DNA of 64,000 bases from Dermatemys mawii (GCA_007922305.1 ML677343.1:31241987-31305986); one strand, 5' to 3'; counted from the stretch's first letter, positions 24,628 to 36,692 are shown. Program-made: numbers and translations. Notes: generated from the sequence alone by a model not told the origin.

Positions 24628-24837
24628 TAGGGTTTGAAAAACATGCTGAAAGCAAGAAGTCACAGCTGGATGTACTAGAGGTGGCTTGTAAGGAGCAAGG
24701 TGAAAAACAGAATTGGCATTCCTTATTATCTAATAGCCTAGTATGTGGGAATAAATTGATGCTTAATAAAACAAAAATGATGGAAAGTCAGTTGCATGAA
24801 AATGACATGAAAATTCATGGCACCCAGACAGGAAAAG
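24628..24837 (+). CDS. Candidate symmetric cassette exon in BANP intron
   Basis: A 210-nt block bordered by gcttttgagttgtgcag and gtaaaagg. It starts by completing a codon with two bases and ends with one hanging G, so it is phase 1-1 and could sit between the BANP exons at 17104 and 28626 without shifting the frame. It is open throughout. The translation contains GFEKHAESKKSQLDVLEVAC and later MMESQLHENDMKIHGTQTG, a hydrophilic, charged sequence with no recognised domain. The frame extends upstream to an ATG at 24585, which is not needed if it is spliced. Expression is unproven. Confidence 0.33.
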
Positions 24838-24929
24838 GTAAAAGGTGTTTGTTTTTCTGGAAGAATCATTTACTTGATTAATTTAACTGATTAAATAAAT
24901 TAATCCAATTCTCGAGTCCCTCCAGTGGT

Positions 24930-25290
24930 GGCTTAACTGCAAGCGATATGTCTGAAGATACCCTTCTCCAGGCCTCATCCATCGCTGTCCCTAGTCACAG
25001 ATATGTCAGTGAGGGGATGGGATGCACACCTAGGAAGACTCAGAACCTGAGCAGTCCCAGGCAGAACTTTCGCTGCACATCCACATCAGTGAGCTGTATG
25101 CAGTTTGCCTTGCTTGCCAGACATTGCAAACCCATCTACAGGGGAGGTGTGTATCAGTATTGACGGACAATACCTCAGCGATGTTCTATATAAACAGACA
25201 GGGTGGTGCTCCCTCCTCTTTCCTGTGTCAGGAAGTCCTCAAACTGTGGGATTTCTGCATTGCCCACTCCATACATTATACATAACAACA
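24930..25290 (+). pseudogene. Second DIRS fragment, RNase H region
   Basis: The frame through 25090-25270 reads ELYAVCLACQTLQTHLQG and LTDNTSAMFYINRQGGA, a clear match in motif order to the RNase H of the 8.6 kb DIRS remnant (TDNTTAMFY). The upstream part is open only in other frames and is shifted. No terminal repeats or recombinase are visible. It lies about 100 bases after the candidate cassette exon at 24628-24837 and is unrelated to it. Confidence 0.7.
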
Positions 25291-27793
25291 GAACCCATTT
25301 ATTCTGAACAGGGGTGTCTGGTACTGGACCTCAGAGTAAACCATATGTTGGGCCTGATCGGTGAGATCAAGTACGAAGTCTCTGGTCTTTATAACTAGTC
25401 CTGGGAGATTTTGTTTTTCCTTCAGTGTGGGTCTATTAGGCCAAATGGACCAAATATTTGGTCCTGTCTCCTGTGAAAAAACGTGTGTTACAAGATATAC
25501 AAATCACATACCAAGAAACTTCATGAAAATTGTGAGGGACTATTTAAGCACTGACTTTCTATAAATTAGGATATTAGTCAGCCATATGGCACATTGAGTC
25601 AGCCTCCATCAATAGCAGGAATAGAACCACAATTGGAGCATAATATGTAACAGTTATACTTTTGTTACTTTTCTCTTTGTGGTAGCTTTACTTGGCTGCT
25701 CTATTCATGCTTTCTCTTGACAGCCTTTTATGTAATTAAATGTAAAAGTAATTTAAAGCTACTTATTTGGAATACAAAAACCTGTAAACTTTCCACTGAA
25801 TAATTAGATTCTAGCTTATCCATATTGAATTGGTTTTCAGTTTCCAGACTCAGGTTTAAAAGCACAAATTTGTTGGCTTGCACTAGTTTGTTCATAAAAC
25901 ACTGAGCGTGAGAACAGATACTAATTAAACAAACTATTTTTTCAGAGCATTGCAGCTAAAATATTAGCACACTAAGATAAAGCATGTTGTAGTAAAAGTA
26001 GCCACCAATGACTGTACCTCACATTAAGCAGGGTGAGGACGATGACTGTTTACAATTCTCTGGCAATGTAAGAAAACCTCTTGAAGTGGATGTAAATGTA
26101 ATTTTACACCCACTTTAAGATGCCTTACTCACCTCTGGCAGTTAAGTGGTAGAGAGAGGCAGAGTTATCTTGCAGCAGCCGCAGATCAGAGTGGGGACAC
26201 TGACCAAGGAAACCAGAAGAGAGGGGAAGTTGTATAAGTAAATGCTGGGGAGGAGAAGCCCTTTTCTATCAGGATCAGGTGGAGCAGCACCCACCTTCCC
26301 ACCCATGGAAGTGGTGAAATATCAGGTTTGGTCAGGAGGCACTCTCAGCCTTGCGCTGGTCACTCCTTTCTCGGGGGAGTTGGGGAGGAATTTTTCCCTC
26401 ACCTCCAGACTGTTGAGGAAAATTGTGTGTGTGTGGTGGGGGAGGTTGCCTTCCGCACAGCTGGTTCAGGGAGGGGGCTTAGTTGGGGCGAACATGGCAC
26501 AGGAATTAGGCTATGATATCGCAACTCTTTATGTTGATTTGGGACAAAAGTCCAGTGCAAGTGCTCCTCAGAGAAGGGATACAGTGATCTGATAAATGGA
26601 GTGGTAAAGGATTTAAAGGAAGTATTTGTTAAAGGAGGAGAAACAGGATGGGTTCAGGGCTCCTATGACTAGCTCCCCCCACTTCTTTATAGTCCACCTT
26701 AATACTCATTTGAGGATTGGGGGAAGGTAAGGTCCCAGCAGCAGGTATGTTGGGGACCAGGATGGGAAAGAGGGGAGGGTTGATAGAAGCACCTCTGTTG
26801 TATGTTGAGATGATCATGAAATTACCCGAACTGTACAGTTTTATTTGCTGGATACTCTCAGATAATTAATAATAAAGTTGCAGCCTAATCCAGTGTCTCT
26901 TTTCCTTCCCAGATAGCTGGAAAGTGAGCACTATTGTACTAAAGATCATTTCACGTTTCTAGAATAAACCTTCAGAAAGATTAAAATGGAAGTTTTCCAT
27001 TGTGGAATAGGGTTCCTTTGTTTTGTGTTTCAATAACTGACCCCCACCCCAACTGTGTCCTTTAAAATGAAAATACGTAGATCCTTAGTCATCTGCTGTG
27101 AGGACTAGGCTCATCTAGCCTTTATTTAAAGAATAAATAAAATGGTAAGTTATTAATATAAGAAAGTTGTCCACTGTACAAGTGAATTAGCATTTCATGT
27201 CTTTAATATTTTCTTTATGGTTTCCTATACCAATATAGATTCATAGTCTCTCTTTATGGAATGCTACTATGTGTGGCAAAGCACACCCCCTTATGTTACC
27301 ATATAGTGAAGAAGTCATTATTGAGAGTGGTGGGGAGAATAGGGAGTGAAATTCACATTTCTAAGAATTTCCTAAATGTATTTTTATTTGATTTACCAAA
27401 ATAGAATAGAGAATGGAGTTACAATCTATCAAGGAAATAAAATGCATTTAAGTTTTTTTTAAATCCATATTGACCTGACTAGATAAATTCCTTATGGTTG
27501 ACAATGCTGTCTATATTCATGACACAGTTACCCACAAATAATATTCCCACATAAAAGGAAGGGAATTCAGGACTGACGCTGAATTTTTATCATCCCTGTT
27601 GTGTTGTGTATTTTAAGGTTCACCCAAATAGTAGATGGTCTGACATACCATGTGTGCTGCAAGAATAATGTGTAACAGAGCGTTAACTAGCTGTGTCTCA
27701 GTTTGTGGGTGCATGCAAAAACCTTGTCCCCATCCTCTGCCACTCTGCTCCATTCTCTTCTTTCAGAAAGGATTCTTGACCATGTCACTATCT

Positions 27794-28066
27794 CAGTATT
27801 GCTAACTCCAAATGTTAGAAAATTGAATTGGGCTTCAAAAAATTGCAATTAGTTAAAAATCACGGAAATAAAAAAAATACACTTTTGATTATTTATTGTC
27901 TAATTTTTAAATTTTAGGATACACTTTTCTCTGTAACCACGATGGCTGTCAACTTACGTATTTTTTAAATGGAAGTTGAGAGTCTCATGAAATCCTGACT
28001 CCAGCAATTTGGGTGTTAAGAAGAATACACAAGATTTGCAATAAAATCACAAGAGTTGGCAACACT
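27794..28066. repeat. Dispersed hAT-like repeat, fuller copy
   Basis: Left end cagtattgctaactc and right end gagttggcaacact form an inverted pair. The inner part gaagttgagagtctcatgaa and tttgcaataaaatcacaaga matches the 15.2 kb copy. No clear target duplication. Confidence 0.55.
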
Positions 28067-28625
28067 TTGCCTGCTCACAAGAACAGAACAGTTTAGTCCT
28101 CCATGTTGCAATACTGAATGCATTGCAGATATGATATAATCTTCAATAGCTCCAGCCAGGCAATCGAAAGGATCAGCATGATTTGGTATATGTATTACAG
28201 AAAGTTGCTTTCCAACCTTGAAGGGAAGATGGTGTGCTGGCAAATGCTGAACAGGTAGATTGAGGATTAGAGAAACTGAGAAAAATTAAAAATTTTGCTG
28301 CTTCAGTGGTCCATTCCCCTTCATGACACTGCCTTCTGAGTTTCTTGTTAAAGCAAAAGTTGCATTCATAGCAAAGATACCTGTGTAAATGTATCATGTT
28401 TCAGAGAGTAAGCTACAACAAAAGCGATTTTGTTGTATCTGAATTTGTAACCTGATCTGTAGGCTACTAATGAAACTGCAGGCAAAGCATAAGGGTAACA
28501 TAAACAGTCCGCATCTGCTTACTCTCTGTTTGTTAGTTTCCTACCTATCCATTATTGCATAGCAACTGGCATGGAGATGTGCAAATGAAATAAGGTTGGA
28601 TTTTGTCTTTTGTTTTTCTTTCTAG

Positions 28626-28756
28626 AGGGTGCTCAGAGCACAGTGTCAGCATCTAATGAAATCCAGCCGAACCAGCCACAGGCCTTACACTATGCACTGG
28701 CTAATGCTCAGCAGGTTCAGATCCACCAAATAGGAGAAGATGGCCAAGTCCAAGTA
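28626..28756 (+). CDS. BANP: BANP exon, Gln-rich region after the BEN domain
   Basis: This 131-nt exon lies between tttctttctag and gtatgt. It takes the hanging G of the 17104-17271 exon to make a GAG codon, then reads open to phase 0. It encodes a variable Ser/Asn/Pro stretch followed by the conserved ALHYALANAQQVQIHQIGED and GQVQV. The conserved part matches BANP nearly residue for residue; the first about 20 residues differ from mammals, as expected for a linker. The sequence leads directly into the next exon's GHLHIAQVPQGEQ, so the joining order is certain. The role of the Gln/Val/Ile repeat region is not defined by the sequence; in the family it belongs to the C-terminal regulatory half of the protein. 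Confidence 0.93.
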
Positions 28757-29344
28757 GTATGTACTCATTCTTCATAATCTCTTCCAGTTTAAAAGGTCCA
28801 GAACATAGAACATTGTATGTGCCACATAACTCAGATTCAGCTCTTTCATGAAAGATGATTAGCTTATTTCCCCCCTCCCCCCAGCCTCTTACTCATGTTT
28901 CAAAAAATCCCACTCTTGAAATACTAATCTATCCATTTATGATTCATGTGTCTTCCTTTTTTTGTAAATTGCGTTCAAACCCCTTTTAGACATCTGTTAG
29001 CTGAATCCTTTACATGTGTTCATTTAAATGTATGTATATAGCAAAAGCTGTAAATATTGATGTTAAATTAGAAAAAAACCCCGTGTTTTAATAAACTTAA
29101 CATTTTGACCCAAATCCACAAAATTTAAAAGTTGAGCCTGACACTACTACAATAAGTCAAGCCATTGTGCTTTTTAAATTAATGGTATTGGTATACTCTT
29201 AGGAGACTTTTCCTGGCTTTTGTAGTTTTATGTCACAATCGTAATGCAAGAACTATTTTGTATGTAATGAAATATTTTTAAAGGAAAAATCAGAAGTGAG
29301 GTAAAGAAGGTATTGGAACACACACAACTGTGGACCCCTAGCTT

Positions 29345-30740
29345 TCAGAATTAAGACATTATTATCTGTATTACTGTGTAGTGCTTAGTACTGCTGTAGT
29401 CCCTGGTAATGGACCAGAACCCCATCGTGCTAAGCGTTGTGCAAACAGAAAATAAAAAATTGATCCCTTCCCCAGAGAGTTTACTATCGATGAATATAAG
29501 AGAAGACAAATGGAGACAGACAGAGGAGTACAAGGAAACAATGAGACAATCAATATTGGTCAGTATGATTGACAGTGGTAGAGACAGAGAAGGGGGAAGC
29601 AGTGAAGGGATGCAACAATAGGGGTGACATGATCAAAGCAATGAGCCAGGAAAATGATCTTTCCAGCCATTTTCTGAATGGAAATAGTAAAGCAAGATTG
29701 CATTTCTCAAGGTCAGAGAAAAGGATTTTACAGTAATTGAGATGTAAGATGATGAAAACTTGAACAAGACTTGTAACTGTGTCGATGCATAGGAAAGGCC
29801 GTACCACAGAGGTGCTGCACACAAAGGATCTTCAATCCTTAGACATAGCCATAGCCTGGCTGTGACGATTTCTCAGTTGAAAATGATACCCTGAGTAACA
29901 GGCAGGATGGTGGTATTGCCTACTGTAATGGAGAAAGTATCAAGGAGAAGTTGTGTGGAGGGCTGGGGAGAGGAAAGGATGGGAAGTAGGAGATTAAGAG
30001 CTCTGTTTAAGACATATTGAGCTTGATCTGATGCTAGTATCCATTAAAAGATATCAGAGAGACAGGCCAAATTTTTAGTTTGGAGAGAAGGTCTGAAGTG
30101 GAGAAGCAGATCTGCGAGTCATCAGCACAGAAGTGATGGTTGAATTTGTGTTTGTAGATAAGATTATCCAGACATAAGGTGTAAAGGGAGAAGAGGAGAC
30201 GAAGGACGGAGCCCTCTGGACACTCCCCTGGAAAGCTGAAAACGGAATGAGACAGATCAAGGACAGGCTGAAGAAGTGGTTAGAGAGTTAGGAGGAGAAC
30301 CAGGCAAAGATTGAACCAAAGAAGCCAAAGGAGGACAAGATTTCAAGAAGAGCATCATGGTCAAAGGCAGCTGTCAGGTCAATGAGGCTGAGGATAGAAT
30401 ACTGATTTTGAGCTTTGGTTAGGAAGAGGTAATTGGAGACTTAGGTAAAAGCAATTTTAGAGGAGTGAAAGGGGTAGATGCTGAATTAGAGAGGCTCTAG
30501 GATAGAATCGGAGGAGAGGAACTCCAAACAGCAGGTTCAAAGATTTTAGAGATGAAAGGGAAAAGGGGTGGCAGTTTGAGAGGAAAATGGTGTCGAGGAT
30601 GAGGTTTTCTAAGATGGCAGAGATTTAAGCATGTTTGTATTGTGGGGATAACAAGTCAGAAGAGAGTGAGAGGTTAAGAGGAGAAGTAAGGGAAGGAGGG
30701 ATGCTACGAGGTATGAAAGAGAGAATGAATCCTGGAGCTT
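29345..30740 (-). pseudogene. L2-type LINE, antisense, decayed reverse transcriptase with 3' tail
   Basis: On the minus strand, from about 30400 downward, the translation carries decayed L2 reverse transcriptase pieces: a frame like LTAAFDHDALLEILSSFGFF, then a QGSVQRAPSF block with a following YVW region, then a motif like ILHLNYCKIL. The tail at 29345-29550, read on the minus strand, has gcacaacgcttagcacgatg followed by gggttctggtccatt, the characteristic L2 3' end. Many stops and frame changes. This explains the long purine-rich + strand stretch. Confidence 0.72.
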
Positions 30741-30813
30741 TGGGTCTGGCTTTAAGAAAAACAGCAGATAACACGTGAGACTTGCCATAAAATAGCAAGA
30801 GTTGGCAACAGTG
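30736..30813. repeat. Fragment of the same gttggcaac repeat
   Basis: Reads ggctttaagaaaaacagcag and gccataaaatagcaagagtt, matching the 3' portion of the copies at 15.2 and 27.8 kb. Confidence 0.5.
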
Positions 30814-31569
30814 CATCAAGCAAGTCTTTCAGGCCTAAAGATTAAGGCAGAGCTGATTTTCAGAGGTACTAAAAACTCACAACACTCTGATTGACAATCA
30901 GTTCATAAATACTTAGTGTATTTGTGATTTTTACTTGTAAATTATTATATAATTCCATATTTAGTATTGCAACACTCTCTAGCAATCTGTGTTATTTCTT
31001 TACGTAACATCAAGCAACTTTTCTGTGTTGCAGGGGAATTGCCTGGTGAAATAAAGTTGGCATAATCAGGGCCTGAAGGGAACATGCAATGCACTCTGAT
31101 TTTTCACAGGCACAAAAGTACCTAGGGACCCATTGTAGCCAGCATAAATTAGAGCAGCTCAGTAGCTACTGGAATTTGTGCCACAGGATCAGAAGGGGGA
31201 AGGAATATAGCTCCATGTTTGTCCTCATTTTCTCAAAGGAGCCAAGTGGTGATAAACTGGTATAAGCTTTATGTATGAGGCGCTGTCCTAACTTGTACAG
31301 CATCGCACAATTGGCTTAATGCAATTATGAATTTTCACAGCTTTCCTTGGAGCATCATGTACAATGGATGGCAAATCCTGTATTTCTCTGGAAAGGACCA
31401 TTGTCCCCAAACAGTAACATATCACAGGCTAGATTTCCTTTTGGAGTGAGTTAGGCCAAATGATTAAACCTCTGAAATTTGGCAGAGCTGTAAAGAAACT
31501 TTAAACCCAGTGATATAAACCCTCTTTAGCAATAAGCTCCTAAAAGAGAAACCTCCCTTTGAGAAGCAG

Positions 31570-31800
31570 TGTTCTTTAGAAGAACTGGGAGTCAGGGCTA
31601 TGGGAATCCACTCCCAGCTCTGCCATTGACGAGCTGTGTGGTCATGGGAATTCCTTTGTATCTCAGTTTCACCATCTATTAAAATGTTTATATTAATTCT
31701 TACCAACTTCCCAGAGGTTTTGTGAGGTTTAATAAATGCTTGCAAAGCATGTTTGAGATCCTTGCATGAAGAGTACTCTAGAAATGCAAATTACCATTAT
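31570..31800 (+). mobile_element. MIR-type SINE
   Basis: Contains the MIR core tcagtttcaccatctattaa preceded by gagctgtgtggtcatggg, and ends with a tail like tgcaaagcatgtttgagatc. Not transcribed as a functional RNA as far as can be seen. Confidence 0.75.
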
Positions 31801-33243
31801 AAGATATATAGCCAAAAAAGTCTGTAGTAGTAGATGTAAAAGATAAAGGCATACCAAATAAAATTAAGTTTTCATCTGTGGAATCAAAGCTTAAATCTAA
31901 CTTGGAATTTGGGAAACGTATTGCAATCCCCAGTCAAAATCTAAACATAGCTGCTATAAATCTGATCCAGTAGGTTCTGTAGAGAGGCCCAGGACTGCAC
32001 CAGATGGAAATGACATTACAGTTTGTTCTCTGGAAAATGATTTGTATAGATCAGGCTTCAGGTGATTAGCAGGGCATAATGTATTTATGATTACATGCCC
32101 CATACAGTGTGTGTGAATTGCTGATGGCCTTCAGATTTCAGCATTGCCCATGCTTGCACATTGAGACACAAACAAATATTTACACAGAAAATGCAAAAAC
32201 ACAAACTAACAGTGCTGAGATTGGACTGGATGCCCAGGAATTGCCAATGCAAATTTTGTTTGGGGGATAGGACTAAAAATAATAATTTCTTTTTTTGTGC
32301 TTGAATTGCTTAGATGGCCATACTAAAATCATTGGCCTTGAAGGTTAATTATGTACCTGTAATGGATGAGTGAGCAGGGTTTTTTTTCCCCCAAGTGATC
32401 TATGGTACAAAGATGAACAAAGTCACCTTTTTTCTTTATTCTGAAAGAATTGCCGAAACTATAAACACAGCATAATCACACCTTTTTAATTTTCAATGCT
32501 CTTCCCTGGGAACCACTGAGAGCTTGGTGTTAAGAAGGGAAAGCAGTTCTTATCTCAACATGGATTGAGTCTGTGCTCTAATTTTATATACAGCCCCTAT
32601 TGTCAGTTTGATACTTTCAGTATGTTTTTTTTCTCCCTATAAATAGACTGTTTCCTTTCAAAGGAAATGAAACTGCTTTTAATAGAGGGATCTGTGTTTC
32701 TTTGAAATTCACATGCAATTGTTCTTGTGTTATAAAATAAGAAAGGCTTTTGACAGTATTCCAAATGGATATCTTTAATCTCAGTTTCATACAGGCATAT
32801 TAAAATGAAAACAAAGCTTTATAAACCCCAAAGTAGGTTATTTAGAATTCAATTTATCAGCAGGTAAATTACAGTAGCGAAAGCTTCTTTAGGCCAGTCA
32901 GGATACACAAGGAATTCTTTCACTTTCCTCCCCAGATTTTTACCAAATGGAATACTTGATTTCTTTCAGGAATGGTTGTTAAGGGTCAGCAATATAAAGT
33001 ATCAACTTTATTAAAACCCCTTGAGGGCTAGATCTTCAACAAGTGTAAAAGCCTGGCCACTACCTATCTCTTTTTGTATTTAGCTCAGCTGTGGCTGCAT
33101 TTCATCTGTGGCAGAAGTGATCCTTATATTTTACTAATATATCTTAGGCCCTGATCCTGTAGTCTCTCTGAGTTGTTTGCAGGTTTTTTCTCATAGTTTG
33201 TGGATCAGTTAAAATTGCAAACTGCTCTGAGATCTTTTGAGAA

Positions 33244-33475
33244 GAAAGTATTAGAGGGGTAGCTGTGTTAGTCTGGATCTGCAAAAGCAACAGAGTCCTG
33301 TGGCACCTCATAGACAAACAGATGTACTAGCCTGATTCCTGCCTGCATATTTATACGTGCCTCTGGTCATTTCCACTGCATGCATCCGATGAAGTGGGTA
33401 TTCACTCACAAAAGCTTATGCTTTAATACATCTGTTAGTCTATGAGGTGCCACGGGATTCTCTGTTGCTTTTTGA
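33244..33475. mobile_element. Penelope-derived inverted-repeat element
   Basis: Arms 33286-33326 (agcaacagagtcctgtggca...) and 33427-33469 are inverted copies. The centre has the Penelope tail signature gcatccgatgaagtgggtat and caaaagcttatgctttaata. The flanks ttttgagaagaaag and ttttgaggaaaaag match at 12 of 14 and may be an old target duplication. No coding sequence. Confidence 0.7.
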
Positions 33476-33771
33476 GGAAAAAGGCACTCTATAAATATAA
33501 TCATTCCCATTTGTGTCCTCTCTGTCATTGGACAGTTAAATGATTTCCCCACAAGGCGTTCTGTTCCATTTGAACTTCTTATAAAAGAATGGAGAAATAT
33601 GGATACACTTAATTTTTTAAAGCAATTTTTATATGTTTGAGTTTCAGTGAATTATTTCCCTCCATCCTTGAATACATAAAACTATAATGAATCTGAGTTA
33701 ATAGCGTCTTCCTCTAGTTTTGATTTTCTTCTGATGCTTCTTGGTGTTTTCTTTTGTTGCGGATCCCACAG

Positions 33772-33834
33772 GGTCACCTCCACATAGCCCAGGTGCCTCA
33801 AGGGGAGCAGGTCCAAATCACACAGGACAGCGAG
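33772..33834 (+). CDS. BANP: BANP exon, GHLHIAQVPQGEQ segment
   Basis: A 63-nt, 21-codon exon in phase 0 at both ends, with acceptor ttgcggatcccacag and donor gtgagc. It encodes GHLHIAQVPQGEQVQITQDS plus E, the conserved BANP segment between the ALHYALANAQQ exon and the GNLQIH exon. Being a symmetric phase-0 exon it could be skipped without changing frame, and neighbouring exons have the same property, which fits a gene known for alternative isoforms. A Penelope-derived inverted repeat sits about 300 bases upstream in the intron but does not touch the splice site. Confidence 0.92.
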
Positions 33835-34894
33835 GTGAGCCAAAATGCCATATGTCATCTGAGTAGATACTGGTCAGACACTGGGGATATGTTTCTTAAA
33901 CCATTGTTCTCAATGATGCTGAAATAAGTGAAAGATCCCAGTGAAAGTAGAACTGAATGCATGTGGTAGAGCCACATTGAAAGATACCTCAACCTCAGCA
34001 AATGTAGCACACACCTGCTCTGGCTATAGTTTTATTTGGCCAACCAAGGAATGCCATATGTGTTTTGTATTAGCAAATTATGGCTTATAGCTGGTGTGCT
34101 TTTTAATGTGCTTCCTGGGAGGCAAAATATAATACTTTCAGGGTATCACTATAGCTAGTACAACTTTTGTGCTTAAAAAGCACTGCAGTGCAGCAATAAA
34201 AGATTTTAGTAATGCAGCCTGCAGAATATGTCCAAAATACCTAACGGCGTCTTTCACTGTGGGAGCTGCGGAACTTACTAGGAAGATTTTTGAGATCCTG
34301 TCAGTGAAAGTATTTAGAGAATGAAGTAGTTTTTAGAAGGCTGGCAGTATCTACATGCCTCAGTTACAGTTCTGTCAACCTCCTGGCATAAAAATAGTTC
34401 AGCAAAAAGAAAATGGATGCTCCAGAATTATGGCCCCAGCCTTGAAATTAATACGAAGGCAAAACTCCCATTGGATCCAATTGTTCCTGTGTATTTTAGA
34501 ATGCATGGAATAGGATGGTATACTGTGGTCCTTTGGTGAAGGATATGTTCTGATTCCCTGCACTCTTGAGTTTAAAATTATTACAGTAAATAGGAGTGAG
34601 TTTTACTGAAAAGAATTCTCCTTTCAGGGGCTGGAGGGGTAAAGAGAAACAAGAATGAATTTTCAAATTCTGTGGCTCTGAAGCGAGCTGTGGTTAGGTG
34701 GATATTGGTTGTGAAAGAGTCTAGTGTGGGCATGAGCAATCACTTCAGAGACTAAACTCCATTGACCTCAGTGGGAGTTACTTGCATATAAAGACTCCAG
34801 GAAGAGACGTATGTTTTAGCCATGTGGTCTGAAAACATCTGGATTATAATTTATTCCAGTATATACTCCTTTGAAAGAAAGTGGAATTGCAGCT

Positions 34895-35818
34895 AGCCTG
34901 GATGCATTGATTTAAATCAAGATGATTTAATTCACCAAGTGGATTTAAATAATTGATTTTAATCAACTTTTCCATTTGTTCTTCAGATATTTTCTAAAAA
35001 AGGTGCATTCTCATTGGTTGATATAACTATTAAAGCATGTTCATTTACAGCTAAATACAGCCATTCCAGTAATGTGGGTTTTTTTGCTCTGTAGCAGGGT
35101 ACACTATAACTATATATGTTTATTTAGGCAATTATATAACTTAATGTTTTTGGATTTCTATAAATTGTACATTTTAGTTTATTGGAAATGATGAATGATA
35201 TATTGCTTATTTACAAGATAATTAACTTTTTGTCATGATTTGTGTCAAGCTGCGTTAGGATGGTAACTGTAATTTAATTAAACACACAAAACAAAGTTTA
35301 CATTTATTAAACAAAACAGCCTTAAATGTTTTGGATACATAAACTGTCTATCAAAACATGTTTCACTTTACACCAAATGATATACTAAACAGAGGGATTA
35401 ACTGTAGTCAGTAAATTAAACTGAGTATTTCAGGTCAGCCTGGGAACATTTTCAAATATGCTTAAGTGAAAGTGACTGGAGCTTAAATTCTCTTGAAAAT
35501 GAGACAGTCACCTAAATTACTTAGGCTTAACGATTGTGCCATATTCATAAAGCTTGGCCTCAGAAGTTAAATGTTTTCTTCCTGATTCTTTCTTTATATA
35601 GAAAAGCAGTCTTTAATTCAAAGTTTTTAATATTGGCTCATGGATTCATCATATTTTTTTTTTATTAAAATGTTTTAAGAGATTATAATAAATTAAGGCC
35701 TTGACATATTTTGTATTAAATTCAGATTTTATTTTAAACAGGTTTATCATTAAAGAGAAAAACTTATAATTTAAATAACAAAATAAAAAATCCATTTTTT
35801 TCATTACAAATTCATTCA
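34895..35818. repeat. AT-rich remnant with gatttaaatcaa-type palindromes
   Basis: Begins cattgatttaaatcaagatg and includes gtggatttaaataattgatt. The far end near 35750 has tataatttaaataacaaaat and leads into the hairpin. I judge this an old AT-rich DNA transposon; limits uncertain. Confidence 0.35.
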
Positions 35819-35870
35819 TATACTACTGCCAGCATGGTGGATTTTTATCCACCATGCTGGCAGTAGTATA
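35819..35870. repeat. Perfect 24-bp hairpin with TTTT loop
   Basis: Left stem 35819-35842 (tatactactgccagcatgg...), loop tttt at 35843-35846, right stem 35847-35870; all 24 pairs are exact. An A-run of about 17 follows within ten bases. No similar perfect palindrome was noticed elsewhere in the window. Confidence 0.95.
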
Positions 35871-36692
35871 GAGTGTAAAAAAAAAAAAAAAAAATAATGA
35901 AAGAACTGGGTGTGTTTTTCTCACAGATATGTGCCATTTTACCTCTTGTGCTTAAAGTGCTTTCAGGAAGTTTTTTTCTTGTTTTGTTTTTGTTTCCTTC
36001 TACATAAACATATTTTTAAAGAACCTTTTAAAGAAATTAAATCAGAGTTTCTTCCTGTAATGAAGTTTCTTCCCTTTTCAATTTTTATAGCTAAAGGTCT
36101 TTTGCAAATAGTTTACAACATTCAGAATCTTTTGTAATACGTGCCTTTGAAATTCCTATAATAGAACTCTTTGTTCACATTTTGGGGTGAGTTTTAATAA
36201 AGTGAAAGAAATGGTTGTTAGCACTAATGATAGCTTTGTAATAACAGACATTATATCCATTAGGAATGGCACATACCATATCAGCCAAAGATTTAAAAAA
36301 TTGCTCTACTAATTTTAGGATGACAAATGTTTTGAATTGTGCATGTTTTCAATTTTATAAAACTGAGGGAATATGAGAAGGGAAAATCTACCTCCATAAA
36401 AGCCATATAAACAGATTGCTACTTAATCGTTTTACTGCAACACTCCCTCCCCCCTCCCCTTCCCTTCGAAGAACTCTTTTTTTAAAATGAGAAAATCCGT
36501 GATGTAGTACAGGCATCTATTCTCTGTGGTTAAAGTGCAGGAGCATTGTATTTTGAGTTTTACTGCCAAAAGACATAGACCTTCAGAAGAATTTCCTAAA
36601 TTAATAGATTTCCTAAAATAAATACACATCTCCTTGAGAAGTGCTACTTTATTACTAATTCCCAAATTCTGTTTCTTATTCTTATTTTACAG

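Larger units (their letters stand above)
17272..28625 (+). other. BANP: BANP intron (about 11.4 kb)
   Basis: Bounded by the gtaaaag donor and the tttctttctag acceptor of proven-frame exons. Contents listed separately: CR1 tail, tandem repeat, Harbinger MITE piece, two coding-like candidate exons, a DIRS fragment and a hAT-like repeat. Imperfect direct repeats of atattaaaagcag occur near 18113-18173. A GC-richer block at about 26140-26830 has long open frames on + but no recognisable protein and is probably an old unclassified repeat. The remainder shows nothing beyond AT-rich intronic sequence. Confidence 0.85.
28757..33771 (+). other. BANP: BANP intron (about 5 kb)
   Basis: Lies between the exon ending GQVQV and the exon starting GHLHIA. 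It contains an antisense L2 LINE, a fragment of the gttggcaac repeat, a MIR SINE and a Penelope-derived inverted repeat, all listed separately. The stretch from about 31800 to 33240 has no identifiable feature. Confidence 0.88.
33835..36692 (+). other. BANP: BANP intron (about 2.9 kb)
   Basis: Flanked by two phase-0 exons. Holds a remnant with gatttaaatcaa-type palindromic sequence from about 34895 onward and the perfect hairpin at 35819-35870 followed by an A-run. At about 34705-34800 there is a degraded copy of the dispersed repeat containing cattgacctcagtgggagtt. The rest is AT-rich and featureless. Confidence 0.88.

Noticed and set aside
26242..26592. 116-residue open frame in a GC-richer block
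   Set aside because: No recognisable motif, no splice context tied to BANP phase, and it overlaps another frame; more likely an old repeat.
29409..29822. Frames of 60-90 residues at 29.4-29.8 kb as host genes
   Set aside because: The minus-strand frames are the decayed end of an antisense L2 reverse transcriptase and the rest its 3' tail.
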